Assembly: GCA_020631735.1 (NCBI GenBank) | Contig: CM036170.1 | Location: forward strand, 69,827,737-69,891,736 | Length of the DNA: 64,000 nucleotides | Reading direction: 5' to 3' | Source: Saccharum officinarum | Lineage: Eukaryota; Streptophyta; Magnoliopsida; Poales; Poaceae | Shown: in pieces, positions 47,649 to 60,107 of the stretch | How the letters are laid out: the number at the start of each line of letters is the position of its first letter | Numbering within the stretch: the stretch's first letter is position 1 | Made by a program: the position numbers and the translations under genes | Notes under the pieces: model-generated | Database searches by the model: none | Seen by the model: only the letters and a program-made list of their open reading frames with translations | Told to the model about the DNA's origin: nothing

Positions 47649-50442
47649 ACCATGTCAGAGTTTGCCAGTCGTCTTATTAGACTTGTGATTTCTTCCTCAT
47701 TCTTCTTACAACACATATTTGTTTTGTGCATTATGATACTTATTTATTATTACGTACAAAGACCTATTCCAGGCACGAGATTCTTCCAGATTTGTTTCCT
47801 TGTAATAATTCCTTGGGGGCGTGTACTGTAATTTGCTAGAGCTCGTGACTATGTGTACGTAGCATCGTCGTCTTGGTATCTTTCTACTACGGAGTACTAT
47901 ATGCAGTTCGATCAATGTCGCCGGCACTGTTGGTCTCTCTCGATCTGCCTCGGGTCACAGGTCACGAGTCACGATCCACGCACGGACACGACAAGGTAGC
48001 AAATGCCGTGCAGTAGCAGTACTACTAGCAAACAGTAGCGGCGATGGATTGGCATGGGTGATGGAGGGAAACTTGGTGATGAGCTGTCGAGAGACGTGTG
48101 GGCCGGGGGAAGCCGGTCGGGGAGGAACTGAACTGGAGAAGCGTTGGATCTGGCTCAACTTGTAGGCGGGGCGGGTTGTGGACCGTCCACCAGCCACTAA
48201 GCTGACCGCGAAGTTATTAAGCGGGCTATGCGAGAGTCCGCAAATCGCAAAGCTATCGCCGCGAACGGCCAGCGGGACTATCGGGTAAGCCACTAAGACC
48301 GGCCACAGCGTGGGCTTTTGTCGGTGCTGAAACAGGTGAGAGAGTGTTTCAGCACCGGTGCCCACCGCTGTGGCATGCGGTGCTCACTTCGTTTTAGGAT
48401 GATACGAGGCTTGTTCGTTCACCGATGTCTGAGTGAATAAAGAATGATTTTGAGCCGGCCGTTGGTCCTCGGCAAAGCAATCGAGAAGGAGGGGAAAGGG
48501 TCTGTGGTTGGGGTCCACGCACAGGGATAGCATCGGTGCCGACATTGTAAGATAAGCTGGAGTTGAGGCATCTGGACAGCTGGCACGCTAAAATGGTTTT
48601 AAGCACCTCCCACGCTGTGGCCGGTCTAACACGTCCGCGAGCAGGATGACCACTTCTTACAGCAAGCTAATATACTACTTCAGTTCTGAATTCTGATGGG
48701 TGACTAACAAAACACAAGAATTCGCAGCTGCTTGCCTGCTTCGAGAGCCTGCTGGTGTATCTCTGACAGGAGGGAGACGACGACGGACGTGGATCGGATA
48801 GATGGTTTCTGACGTGCTACGCGTGAGCTTGTTGTTGGCCGGACGGACTGCGTGACCCTTCCCTAGGCGTCGGAGAAGGAGGAGCTGGGCGGAAGAAGGG
48901 GCAGCGGCGGCGGCTAGCAGTAGGGTTCAGCAGTTCGCAGACCAAAACATCGAGAGAACTGAGAATGCGGGTTCTTGTGGGCTTAACCTCTTGTTCGGTG
49001 GTCTTTGCGGACTGGACAACATTAGGCCGCAAAAATTTTGCAGCTGAGCCACATCGGTCACAAACGGCACTCTCGCGGGGCGGCTATGCGGGCTCGTGGA
49101 AAAGCCCGCCCCGCCTGCAATCTGAGATCTGGCGGTCGGCAGGCCGTTGTAGGCAGCGTGGAGCCGTGGACACTCCGGCCCCGGTGGTCATCCGTCCATC
49201 TTGAGCGCTGGCCGTTGGAACATCAATGAGGAGAGTCCCCTCGATCGATTCAATCCCGATCCTCTACTGTACGTCTCGCATTTGCTTGCCCATCCATCAG
49301 ACCATGCGAGTCCGGCTGCAATAGTAGCTTCTCTCTCGCGTGTAGGGAGGGACTGCTTCCAGGTGCAGCAGGGGTCGCGGACAGGAAGATCCAAAAATGT
49401 TGCTCTTGCAGTACATCAACTCACGGGCTCGGTAGTGGAGGCACGGGCACGGCGAGATGGGGCGTACCATGTAGGCACTGTACCGTAGGGCAGGTGAACG
49501 TGCCTGCTAGCTCTGCTCGGCATCACGGAGGGAGAACGGAGAAGGCGCGCAGGCCGTTGGTTGGTTTGGTTCCCCGCCACACCGCGGAGCCGCACGGGCG
49601 CGTGCCCGCCAGTACGCCGGGCATCCGCCGCTGCCGACGTTCTTCCACACGGCACCACATCTGCCTCTGCCACAGCCCGACAGCCGTCCGTTCCCCGGCA
49701 GATCCGCCACACGGTCGATGGGTCGAGCACGGTATGTGACACAGTACGAAGTGGAGTATGAAAAAAAAACTGTCGCCGGATCGATGGTTCAAGCTGGAGG
49801 CACACGGATGTAGCCATGTAGGGAATTCAAATCGAATTTTCAAAAAAAATAAACCAGAGAGAATCGAATAAAGCATAGATGATCATCGATCTCTTTTTCT
49901 AAAAAAAAACTGAAAAAAGGTGACCAGCTCCTAAACTGAACTGGTTCCAAGTTTGCCCTAAAACTGAAAGTCCAATCGGTACAGTTAAACCAATGAAGAC
50001 AAGTGCCCCAATACAGAGTTATTAGTAATATACAGTTTGTGTATCCTATGACACAAGCAGCATATCCGGGGAAAAAGAGCAAAGAAACATCGGCCTTTGC
50101 TTATCCAGCTCTCGTAATAAAAAAATAAAAGTCCTGCTTTCCTCAAAGAAAAAAAAATGTTCTGTCTCAGTTGCAACCTCCAGCTAAGCTGAAGAAATTA
50201 CAACAGACCTACAAAAGGGCCCCTGACAGAATTTTGCAAACACTACATGTTAGATATTGTGGTTCTTCAAAATAAAACAATTTCCCAAAGTCATCAAAAG
50301 CACATGAAACCTGCTAGGATGAGGGAGGACATTGGTTGTGGTTTACCCCTCATCCAATTAGGCGTCCTTCGTGGTGCTTCAACTTTTTTTTGGGTATATA
50401 CCGGTGTAAGCTATATATATTCTCATCATGTCCTCAGAGAGC
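47649..50442. other. Intergenic region
   Basis: Contains one MITE (48297-48626) and GC-rich sequence (48800-49760) with overlapping open frames on both strands but no recognisable protein. No gene is supported. Confidence 0.6.
48297..48626. mobile_element. Tourist/PIF-like MITE with perfect 18-bp ends
   Basis: Terminal inverted repeats GACCGGCCACAGCGTGGG (18 of 18) with TAA flanks (48294-48296 and 48627-48629). The 330-bp body has no transposase. Confidence 0.88.
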
Positions 50443-53400
50443 TCACATTTCGTGCGATGCCTGCCAAATGGAATGAATAGCATAGAGTATTCTTGTTAAT
50501 ATTTAGTACCAAAAAATTGAGAATAATAATAATGCAAGCAGTAGATATAACATTACCTTTACCCTTGCCATGGGTAAGAACTCTTTAGCGTTAATTCTCA
50601 TGTCAGCATTTGATGAGCGCCTCTTTGTCTTGTTTAGTACCTCAACCTCAACAACAAAGGTTCCGCAAACAGGACGGTGATCAGAAAATCTGGACTCCCC
50701 ACGGTAGTAGGATAATTGCACAATTCCATCCCCACGCCACAATATTCTATCACACCTGACAATGTTCAACTACTTCAGAGAGATGAGATGCAATAAATAA
50801 GTTAACACTGGAAAGAAAACACAGCCAAACTACATCGTAAACTGAAAAAAGTGTAGGAACAGATATCAATGGAGCATAGCAACTTTATCAATATACTACT
50901 ATGTATTTCAAACATCTGGCCTAGAGGGCCATTGAAATCAATATAATCTCAGGTGGGGATCCTCTCCCCCCCGTCGACTTATCAAAAATAGCAACTTTAT
51001 CCTAAACAAATTAGCTTATACGATATGAAAACTGCAGAATGTGGTGGTTTTCATTGTATTATTGAAATAGAAGTATAGTAAGAATGTCTCATTTCTTCTG
51101 TGGAATACCATGTTTCCTTTGACACTAGGAGACTTGGGAGTAAAAAGAAATGAAGGTAGTTTAGGTAATTTTGTGTAACAGAAACTAGATTTAAAAGTGG
51201 TGCATACCACGCAGGGGTTCTTCTCTTTTTCTTTGATGTCGCAGTCTCACCAGCATAAGCATCTGAGTTAAAGGAGTACTTATATGTTGGAGCAAAATAT
51301 ATCTTCCCCTCATTCCAACCCTTAAATACTCGCCCAGCATCCCGTTCAATTTTAAGCTGAAACAAAATAATACACAACATAAGGCGATGTAATGACATAA
51401 AAGTTTATTGGGGAGGGATCAGCTATCAAAAGATTTACTGGAACTTTTCAGATATCCTTTGTAGTGCTTGTCAGCATAAAGCGGTAGCATCTTCAACAAA
51501 CAAATTATTTAATCTTCCTATCTTCTTTCAATGAATAATTATTAACTTAATTCCTTAAATGAGGCATATTTAGAACTGGCTCCAATCCTCCGATGAGTTC
51601 TTTTTCATAAAAGAAAGATTATCCTCAAACTCTGCCGTTCACTAAAGAAGCAGATGTAGACCTAAAGCAGTCCTACAGATCCCCCACCCCACCCTCAAGC
51701 ACAGGCACGTTCCTGATGAGACAGAAAAGTTACCTGATCCTTTTCAAAAAGAGCATCCCAGTCATTTTCCATTAAAAGCTTCTTGGTATCTGCATAGCTC
51801 AGTGCAATACGGTAGTTCAGATCACCAAGCCATATCACCTTACTGAAACCAACAGTGCATAAATTAGTAGGAAAATATGTTGAAAAGGAACATATATTCA
51901 CAATGTTAACACATGGCACATCATTCTTACTCATGATCAAGTATTTTCTCCGGGATTTTTCTTCCAGCTCTTCTACAAATCCTCGAAAACATTGTGAGCC
52001 TCAGTATCTCTAGAACATCCGAGTTCCTCCTGAATTCGTCTCCTTCTTTTTGTCCTGAAGCCAAATGGCTGCAGACGAAACAAAAGCTTGTCTGGTGCAG
52101 TGTCATGCTTATTGATATACATCCCTGCAGTATAAGTGCATTCAGGAATAGATAGAATAATTACATCCAGGATAAATTTGATATGATTCTGTCCTGACCT
52201 TGTTTCCAAGACAGCCCAGAATCCCGCGCCCTATGCAAGACTTCCTTAGATGCCCAATATGTTGTACTAGTTCTTTCTTCACCCACACAGTAACAAAAAT
52301 GCCAACCATTTGTTTGCACGCTATGAGATTATATTTTAGTTGATCCCTAGTGGCAGGACCAGAAGTAATTCCATCGACCACAAAGCCATCAGAGTCCCTT
52401 GATTTCTCTTTATCTTTCCCTTTCTCTTCTTCATCCTCTCCAGAGGAATCAGTCTCATCTGCATATGCTTTTTTACATCCAAAGCAAGCATCCCTGTAGG
52501 ACGTTTTGGTCATTTCTACCGGGCAATTGCAGGCCTTAAGTTGTTTTCTACGGACTGGCATGAAAGATTTGCTAATGGCTTTTAGCAAGGATTTCTGAAA
52601 GATAGTGGTGCCACTTGCTGTTTTTGATAGGTCAGAGAATGAGGTGTCGAGGCTTGATGAAGCTCGAGAGGAAGAAGAATCAACAGAGGGAGATGGTTCA
52701 TGCTGAAAGACGTTGGCATCAATGTCAGCTGGTCGATTTAGTGATTGGTTTATAAGAACAAGCCATCTGGCAGCTGGTTCATTGTCTTCTATCACAAGCA
52801 CATTACCAGCATTGAGAGGAACAATTTCCTGAAAACTGTTCAAATGTTAAACAAACAAAAGCAATTACACAATGGCTTGCATCAAACTTAAAAGTTCCAT
52901 TAAAATATCCTTGAAAGTAAGTAAACATGAAAACAGAAAACATAGGTGATACAGCTAATGACATGGGAAGCTTTTTTGCAGGTATTAAAAAAATCAACAA
53001 TAGACCAACCCCAAAACATAAATATCCGAATTGTCATCAGGGGGCAGAAAATCATCCATGTTCAGTGCAGCAGTAGGTGTTTTTCCTCCAACATTCCAGG
53101 TGGAAACAAATATTCTGCACAATGACAGCAGAGTGAACAGCTTGAGCTAGTTAGCATAAAACAGGCTCAAGGATGGCAGGATATGAAACATAGACATTAT
53201 ACCTGATGGGTTCAGTTGTAGTGTTATTAGAAGATTGGGCAAGGAAATGGCTGAAGCGCATGCTCTTAACTTCTGGTCCATTTAGTTTAAAATATCATAA
53301 GAAGCCAATCAAAAACACCGAAAATATAATTTGGGAAATCATGAAATGCACTGTACTTTTCAGACCAGAGTACCTGAAAGTGTTCTCAAGGGGGATGATG

Positions 53401-54231
53401 ATGATGCCTTAGAAGAACTTGGCGCGAGCTTAGCTGGTGTTAATTGTTATACACGAGCACCCAGAAAAGTTAGTAGCCAGTTGCATGGTATTAGGAAGAA
53501 TTAGAGATTCTTTTTAGAGAACTGTTAGCACTTAACAGCAGAAGGTGTTTGACTTAAATTCTCGGGGGGGGGGGGGGGGGGATCAAAAATAATTTTGAAA
53601 CAGGTTAATGGCAACTTGGCAAGAGCTAATGACAGTAGCTAGTGTAGTTGTTCAGTTGTTGGCAAGGATGTCTTCAAGTGGATGGTTGCAACTAAGAGAT
53701 GACTAGATATTACATGATTTCAAGGCAATTGCGGTGATGCAATTTATTGTGATAGAATGTTGTGGAACTGGAGACAAATTCTTGGGTTCAATTTTAAAGT
53801 ATCCAGACAGCCAATTGCCTCTCAACACCACAATTTCAGCCCCTCTTCAGGGATCCAAATTGGGTGTGTTAAGGTCACTTAAGACAACATTCCATGAGTC
53901 CTACGTTTGAAATGGCAGGTGATAGTTACCAGAAAGTCTATTCATAAGACAGGCAAACTTTTAAAAAAAAAAGGTAAAATTCAGGTGGCATTGTTCCCCG
54001 TGCTAGTCTGCTAGATAGAACGTTGGAAAATAAGAATGTGAACCAACCAGCATGGCGGCTCGGATTGTTTGTGCTCTTAGCAGATTTCTTCTCCTTTGTT
54101 GTGAAAAGTTTTGGGCCACAACCCTGGAACACAAGTAAAAAAAAAGTTGAGTTTCATTTCTGCATAATGCAATTGTAGCAATGCAATCACAGGAATATCA
54201 CCTTTGTTTTTTCCTTGCCAGCGGACGCCAT
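50443..54231 (-). CDS. Type I inositol-polyphosphate 5-phosphatase
   Basis: Eleven exons: 54231-54202, 54123-54048, 53433-53374, 53272-53203, 53114-53010, 52835-52199, 52124-51931, 51842-51734, 51356-51208, 50755-50557, 50460-50443, encoding 548 residues with consistent phases. Catalytic-core motifs are in order: STWNVGG (83-89), GFQEIVPLN (114-122), WLGDLNYR (395-402), PAWCDRILW (475-483) and SDHRP (501-505). The Ser/acidic insert between the first and second halves is typical of plant type I enzymes. The enzyme removes the 5-phosphate from soluble inositol phosphates such as Ins(1,4,5)P3, damping calcium signalling. The last short exon is uncertain: if it is not used, the frame reads on to 50503 with a hydrophobic tail. 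Confidence 0.9.
53564..53581. repeat. Run of 18 G
   Basis: An uninterrupted G tract on the plus strand inside intron 2 of the phosphatase gene (C-run in its transcript). Confidence 0.95.
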
Positions 54232-55511
54232 TATTCGCTGAACCCAGTAGAAGGTTTCTTTTGTGATATTTAAGTTTCAACACCGAGTGCGATGTAATTA
54301 ATATTCTGCGGCCAGAATATACTTAGTAAAAGAGTACATAAGTAGAGGCTAAGCAAGAAAAAACTCAATGCAATGCAATGACGGATGAGTTTTCTTTGAA
54401 CTCTAAAAACAGAGTCTTTTTTTATATACAAAAACAAAAATGTCATAAAATGCAATTTTGAACCAAATTGTAGCAAATCACATTCACGAAAACCGTCTGC
54501 GTCTGATTAAAAAAACAGAGAACATACGATTCAAAACAAATCACTCTGCTGCGCCTGCGACAGAGGAGAATCACGCAAACAGAACACGGCAGCCATTGAA
54601 CCGGAAACCTTCCAACGACTGTCATGAAAACCGCAGCAATATGCAATCTCTCGATCACCAATCCTCCCCTCGAAAAAACCCACACATAAGAAATGCACAA
54701 TGCCGCATCAAGCATACCCACCTAAGCCTGCAGGAACGTTCCGACCTCCAAATGCTTCCTCTCCCAGGATCCTTAAACCCGCATCCAAGAAGGCGCCACA
54801 ACCAAGAGCGCTCACCAATCACCGCTCCCGCGGTCCTGCCTGCACGGCCGTGACCACCATCACCACCGCCAGTCCTACAGGCCAAGAAAACCAACTCCAG
54901 CAGCAGACGCCGGGCCGCGGCCCCTGGAATCCGGCAAGGGGTCGGGGGAGGCCGGGGAATGCATGGCCATCGGGGCCCTCCTTCGTGGATTCTTTAAATC
55001 GCGGGAGGGCACAACTGTCGCACGACCGCATCTGCATGCGTCGCCCACCTCCGGGGCGCCGGCTGGCCGAGTTGACCGGGGCGGCGGGCGAGTCAGCCTG
55101 TTTACCGCGGCTGTGGCTGAGAGTACTGTTCACGGGTTTTTTTATATAGAAAAACACTGCTGCATGTTGTTGCGCTGAATAGATCAAACGAATAGGGGCG
55201 TACGTGCTGTGCCGTACGGGGACAGGGAGGGGACGAGGTGAATCCGGTAGGGAAGCAGGGGGAAGCCCGTGGTGGGGAGAAAGTGGGGGAGGAGTAGGAG
55301 CGCACAGACGACGCTGTCAGCGACGAGAATGCTCGCTGGATTCGGACGTGATCCCGGTTCTGCGGCACGGCGCGGCCTTTGTGTGGCGGGCATCATGTGC
55401 TTGCGTACTTGCCCCGGCACACGCCAGTTGCGAAAGGCCAAGCGGGGATTCGCTCGTTCGTTCCCCTGGTGCTGACACGCAGTGCAGTGGAGTGTTCTGG
55501 GGTGCGAATAC
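54232..55511. other. Divergent intergenic region
   Basis: Lies between the start of the minus-strand phosphatase and the plus-strand PPR gene. It is GC-rich from 54800 to 55500, so it likely holds the phosphatase promoter and 5' UTR. Open frames here lack domains. Confidence 0.5.
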
Positions 55512-55616
55512 GGCCTCGTTCGCTTGTCTTGTCTTTCAGTCGCAACCGCGTTTTTTTTTTCTCATGATACATGAGTCAATATTTTTCAGCTTGTTTTTCA
55601 GCGAAACGAACAGGCC
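55512..55616. mobile_element. Short hAT-type MITE
   Basis: Inverted ends GGCCTCGTTCGCTTGTC and AGCGAAACGAACAGGCC, 105 bp, a family abundant in Andropogoneae. Confidence 0.65.
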
Positions 55617-55624
55617 TTCGCAGA

Positions 55625-55842
55625 GGGCTGGTTTAGTTCACGAAAAATTTGGCAAATACTACTGTAGCAGTTCGTTGTTATTTGTAATTAGTGTCCAATC
55701 ATAGTCTAATTAGACTTAAAAGATTCGTCTCTGAATTTCGTAATTAGTTTTATTTTTTATTTATATTTAATGTTTCGTACATGCGTCCAAAAATTCGATG
55801 TGACAGAAAATTTTGAAAAATTTTGAGAACTAAACAGACGCA
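55625..55842. mobile_element. Tourist-like MITE upstream of PPR gene
   Basis: Begins GGGCTGGTTTAGTTC and ends GAACTAAACAGAC. The core text (CTAATTAGACTTAAAAGATTCG) is the reverse-complement style of the 44599 family. It ends about 40 bases before the PPR start codon. Confidence 0.7.
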
Positions 55843-55880
55843 GAGTACTACACATCAACGAGGACACGGACGAGGTCTGT

Positions 55881-58026
55881 TTGCGCTGCACACGAACCAA
55901 CCTAGCCTACGCGGCTACGTCCCGAGCACCGGGCCCCGCAGAAAGAAAGCCTCGCATGCGCCTGCTGAAACCGAAGGAAGCCGCCGCACTCCCGCGCGAG
56001 GCCCTCGAGGCCCACATCGTCTCGCTGCTCCGCGGATGCCGGGGCCTCCTCGCGCTCCGCAGCGCGCACGCGCACCTCACTCGGCTCCGCCTCCCGCGCC
56101 TCGCCGCCGCCTTCGCGCTCTCCAAGCTCCTCGCCTCCTGCGCCTCGGCGCCCGCTCCCCAAGCGGCCGCGGCGTCCTCCTACGCCCGCAGCCTGTTCGA
56201 CCAAATCCCCGACCCGACCGCCTTCTGCTACAACTCCCTCATCCGCGCGCTCCCCGCCGCGGGCCCCGCCCCCGCGCTGGCCGTCTACCGCCGCATGCTG
56301 CGGGCGGGGTCCCCGCGCCCCAACACCTTCACGCTCGCGTTCGCGCTCAAGGCGTGCGCGGCCGTGCCGGCTCCGGGCGAGGGGCGGCAGCTGCACGCGC
56401 AGGCGCTCCGCCAGGGGCTGGAGGCCAGCGCCTACGTGCAGACCGGGCTGCTCAACCTCTACGCCAGGTGCGAGCAGGTTGCGCTTGCGAGGACTGTGTT
56501 TGATGGCATGGCCCCGGACAAGAGTCTGATCGCTTGGAGCGCGATGATCAGTGGGTATTCGAGGGTGGGGATGGTGAATGAAGCCTTGGGGCTGTTCCGG
56601 GAGATGCAGGGGGCGGGGGTGGAGCCGGATGAGGTCACCATGGTCGGTGTGATATCTGCGTGCGCCAAGGCAGGGGCACTTGATTTGGGGAAGTGGGTGC
56701 ATGCTTATATCGATAGGAAAGGTATCACTGTCGATCTGGAGCTGAGCACCGCTTTGATTGATATGTATGCTAAGTGCGGGTTGATAGAGCGGGCAAGAGA
56801 AGTGTTTGATGCGATGGTGGAGAAGGATACGAAGGCATGGAGCGCGATAATAGTTGGATTTGCAATTCATGGGCTTGTAGAGGATGCTTTGGGACTTTTC
56901 TCAAGAATGCTAGAGCTCAAGGTAAGAATGTTGCACTGATATGTATCTAGAGATTGGTTTAGCACTTGCTGATTTTGTTGGTTAGGTGATAATGAAATCA
57001 TGCGCATTGACTTGTGTATACAATTGGCCAGCAATAAAATCTTGTTTATACTTCTCCAAAGAAAGCACTGATAGTTCACATACTCAACCTAGTTTCCAAT
57101 CATTATTAGGATTTCATATATTGCCTTCACAAACCACAAAGTGGCCATTACAATTCTCATATCTCACCTAAGCTCTTGTGTGTATTGCAATATTCTAGGT
57201 GAGGCCTAACAATGTCACCTTTATCGGAGTGCTGTCAGCCTGTGCTCATAGTGGGTTAGTGGACGATGGGCGGCGGTATTGGTCTATTATGCAAAATTTG
57301 GAAATTAAACCTTCAATGGAGAATTATGGCTGCATGGTTGACCTCTTGTGTCGATCTGGCCTTCTGGACGATGCTTACTCCTTCGTTATTGGTATGCCTG
57401 TCTCACCAAATTCAATAATCTGGAGGACTCTTCTTGTGGCCTGTAAAAGCTCGAACAGGATTGACATAGCGGAATCAGCATCAAAGAGACTCCTTGAGTT
57501 AGAACCTCACAATCCAGAGAACTACGTTCTGCTCTCCAACTTGTACGCATCGAACTCCCAGTGGGACAGAGTGAGCTATTTGAGGAAGAAGATGAAAGAC
57601 AGCAATGTTACTGCTGTTGCTGGATGCAGTTCAATTGAAATAAATGGCTACTTGCATGAGTTTGTGGTGAGCGATGATTCACACCCTGAAATCAAGGAGA
57701 TAAGACTGGTTCTGAGAGAAATAGCGGATCGGGTGCGACGAGCTGGCCACAAACCTTGGACTGCAGCCGTTCTGCATGACGTTGGTGAAGAGGAAAAGGA
57801 AGTTGCACTTTGTGAACATAGTGAAAGGCTAGCCATCGCATATGGATTGTTAAAGACAAAAGCCCCTCATGTCATTCGGGTGGTTAAGAACTTGAGATTT
57901 TGCCTTGATTGTCATGAAGTGGCAAAAATAATAAGCAAGTCGTACAACCGAGAAATCATCGTTAGGGATCGTGTTCGTTTCCACAAATTTATGGGAGGAA
58001 GTTGCTCTTGTAAGGACTTTTGGTGA
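55881..58026 (+). CDS. DYW-class pentatricopeptide repeat protein
   Basis: Two exons, 55881-56921 and 57199-58026 (intron phase 0), giving 622 residues. The N-terminus is Ala/Arg-rich, as for an organelle-targeted protein. Tandem PPR motifs of the PLS type run from ~60 to 440 (for example AFALKACAAVP and ISGYSRVGMVNEALGLFREM). E/E+ motifs and a DYW deaminase-like domain follow, with HSE at 554-556, CLDC at 582-585 and the end CSCKDFW (a DFW variant of DYW). Such proteins select sites for C-to-U editing of plastid or mitochondrial RNA. The intron is unusual for a family that is mostly intronless. An alternative start is ATG 55956 (MRLLKPKEAA). Confidence 0.9.
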
Positions 58027-59740
58027 TTCTTTTTCTTTTCTTTCCTTATTAATATACTAGCAAACATATATGTCTGTTGCAATGGAACGTTCAGAATGTT
58101 CCATGGTTACGGTTTACGGCTCAGAGATTTATTCACTGATTGTGTCGTCCGTTTCAATTCGTCTACGGATTCCGCACCATGTATGGGCCATGAGAGTGAC
58201 GGACCATGAAAATGCTCGTATTCCAATTCGTTATGAAATCGGATTTCATCGTGTTTGGACATACTACTCTAACTCGTACGGATAATGCTACTTTGACTCG
58301 TATGGATATTGGAAAGAATTGAGTCCTTCGGATCCCATAAGATGGTTGTGAGTGACAAAAAAAAATGAAGAAACCTCCTCTTTAATCCATATCTCTTCAA
58401 TACGATTCACGCATCAAACCGAGGCCAACCAGCGTGGCCACGTCGCGGGGGGTTCCCGGCCGTTGGATCGGCAGAGCGGACGGGCCAGATCGTGCTTTTC
58501 CCGGTCATTTTTCAAAAAAGCCATTGAACTAAAGTGAAATCAACCCGCACTCCAGAGCCTCTCTCATAAAATCTTGCATAAAACTCCTTGAACTTTATCA
58601 AATTGAACCCACAGTCCAGGCCGGCCTCCCTCCCCACTCGGGCCTGCTTTTCACGCGAAATGGGCCTTGGTCGGCCGAATTCGGCCCCCAACCATTTTTC
58701 TATTTTCCTTTGAATTTATTTTTTACATAATTCGGCCGATTTCTTGTAAAAAACGTAACAAATCAAATAAAAATCATAAATATGCCAAATCAAGTTTGTT
58801 AAACTCTACACAACTAGAACTGCACTGTAAACACAATACGTCACATATTTTAGTGAAATTTAATTGTTATAGCTGTGGATCTATATTTCTCTAGAGTTTT
58901 CTATAAATAATTAATAGAGTTAGTTTCTTTATTCAAATTACTAAAAATTTCTTGATTCGAGGTCAAATTCTCCTCGTTTTACAGTTACAATAACCTTTCT
59001 GCTACTTATGCTCCTCCCTTGTTAATAAATAATTTAACCCCTTCTTTCTCAATGCAAAATATAATTAAAAACAGTACCATTTAAAAACCCAAAATAACAT
59101 ATAAATAAAATAATACCTTCATGATGATAGACTCTCCAAAACATATAACAAGTACAGCAACATGCTACAAACCATGACACATATAAAAAAACTTATCTTA
59201 TCTAAGCACATTAATATAGATGGTCTACGTACAATTATTTTTATTGTACATACGAAACAAAACCTACGTCGAACATAATATTAATAGTTAACGAATTCAT
59301 TTCACAACAAATAATTATTTGTAGTGCGAAATATCACTGCTCCTACTGGCCATAAGCGGCAATGCCGTGATCTTTTCTAGTAATACCTAATATTAAAGAA
59401 GTAATTCTTCTGTTCGTCTGTGTTTAATCTAGTTCCAATACGTATTGATATAGATAATGTGACCGTTATATATCTGAGTCGTAAGTCACCCAACGACCGC
59501 ACAAAAATGTATACGTTCCATTCCGACGTACGAGCATGCTTGCAGAGTATTTTGCTTTCTAAATTCCCCGTATAGTAATCCAACATATATTGAGCTTTCG
59601 TAGGATTGTTACAAAAGAGACATATGGCCCCAGAAAAAACATGGATTATTACATAGAGACATACTCAGTTCATAAAGTTTTCTTCGTATAATCTCACTAC
59701 ATTTTTCAGGATTTCCTATTCTTTTCTAGAATGTTGAATA

Positions 59741-59940
59741 GTCCCTCCGCTAAAAACTGTAAGTTGTTTTAGCTCATTAATTTTCAATAACTTTGATCAA
59801 GTTTATAGGATAGTGTACAAATAACTATAATATCAAGATGGTTTCATTAAATTAAATCCATCCTAAAATGTCTCTAAAGTGCACAGTTAGAGGAGTTTGA
59901 AGACAAAAACTAAAAAGACTTAAATTTTGGAACGGACGAG
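59741..59940. mobile_element. Stowaway-like MITE upstream of NAC gene
   Basis: Starts GTCCCTCCGCTAAAAACTGT and ends AAATTTTGGAACGGACGAG, with TA on both sides. Confidence 0.72.
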
Positions 59941-60021
59941 TATGGAGTGTTGTCGAGTTGGATTCATGTACGAGTGCTCGGGCACACATTATACACGCCT
60001 CGTGGTGTACTCGAACTCGGA

Positions 60022-60032
60022 CATATATATAG
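60022..60032 (+). promoter_or_regulatory. TATA box of NAC gene
   Basis: CATATATATAG, 76 bases before the ATG at 60108. The stretch between has an out-of-frame ATG at 60040, probably upstream of the transcription start. Confidence 0.55.
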
Positions 60033-60107
60033 GAGTACAATGTATAGTACGTCAAATCCGGACCAAAGCAAAGGCATCATCCATCTTGAGAAAGCCGACA
60101 ACGATAG

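Larger units (their letters stand above)
58027..60107. other. Intergenic region with Helitron end and LTR-like remnant
   Basis: At 58057 CTAGCAAACATATATGTCTG is the reverse complement of a grass Helitron 3' terminus, 30 bases after the PPR stop. Around 58500-58700 there is LTR-like text (TCCTTGAACTTTATCAAATT, AATGGGCCTTGGTCGGCC). The rest to 59740 is AT-rich with no gene. The Stowaway element at 59741 is listed separately. Confidence 0.45.

Noticed and set aside
54655..55441. Open frames between the phosphatase and PPR genes as an extra gene
   Set aside because: No domain, competing frames on both strands; it is better explained as GC-rich promoter/5' UTR sequence.
55902..56870. 322-codon minus-strand frame opposite the PPR gene
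   Set aside because: It is a shadow of the GC-rich PPR exon on the other strand, and its sequence has no recognisable domain.
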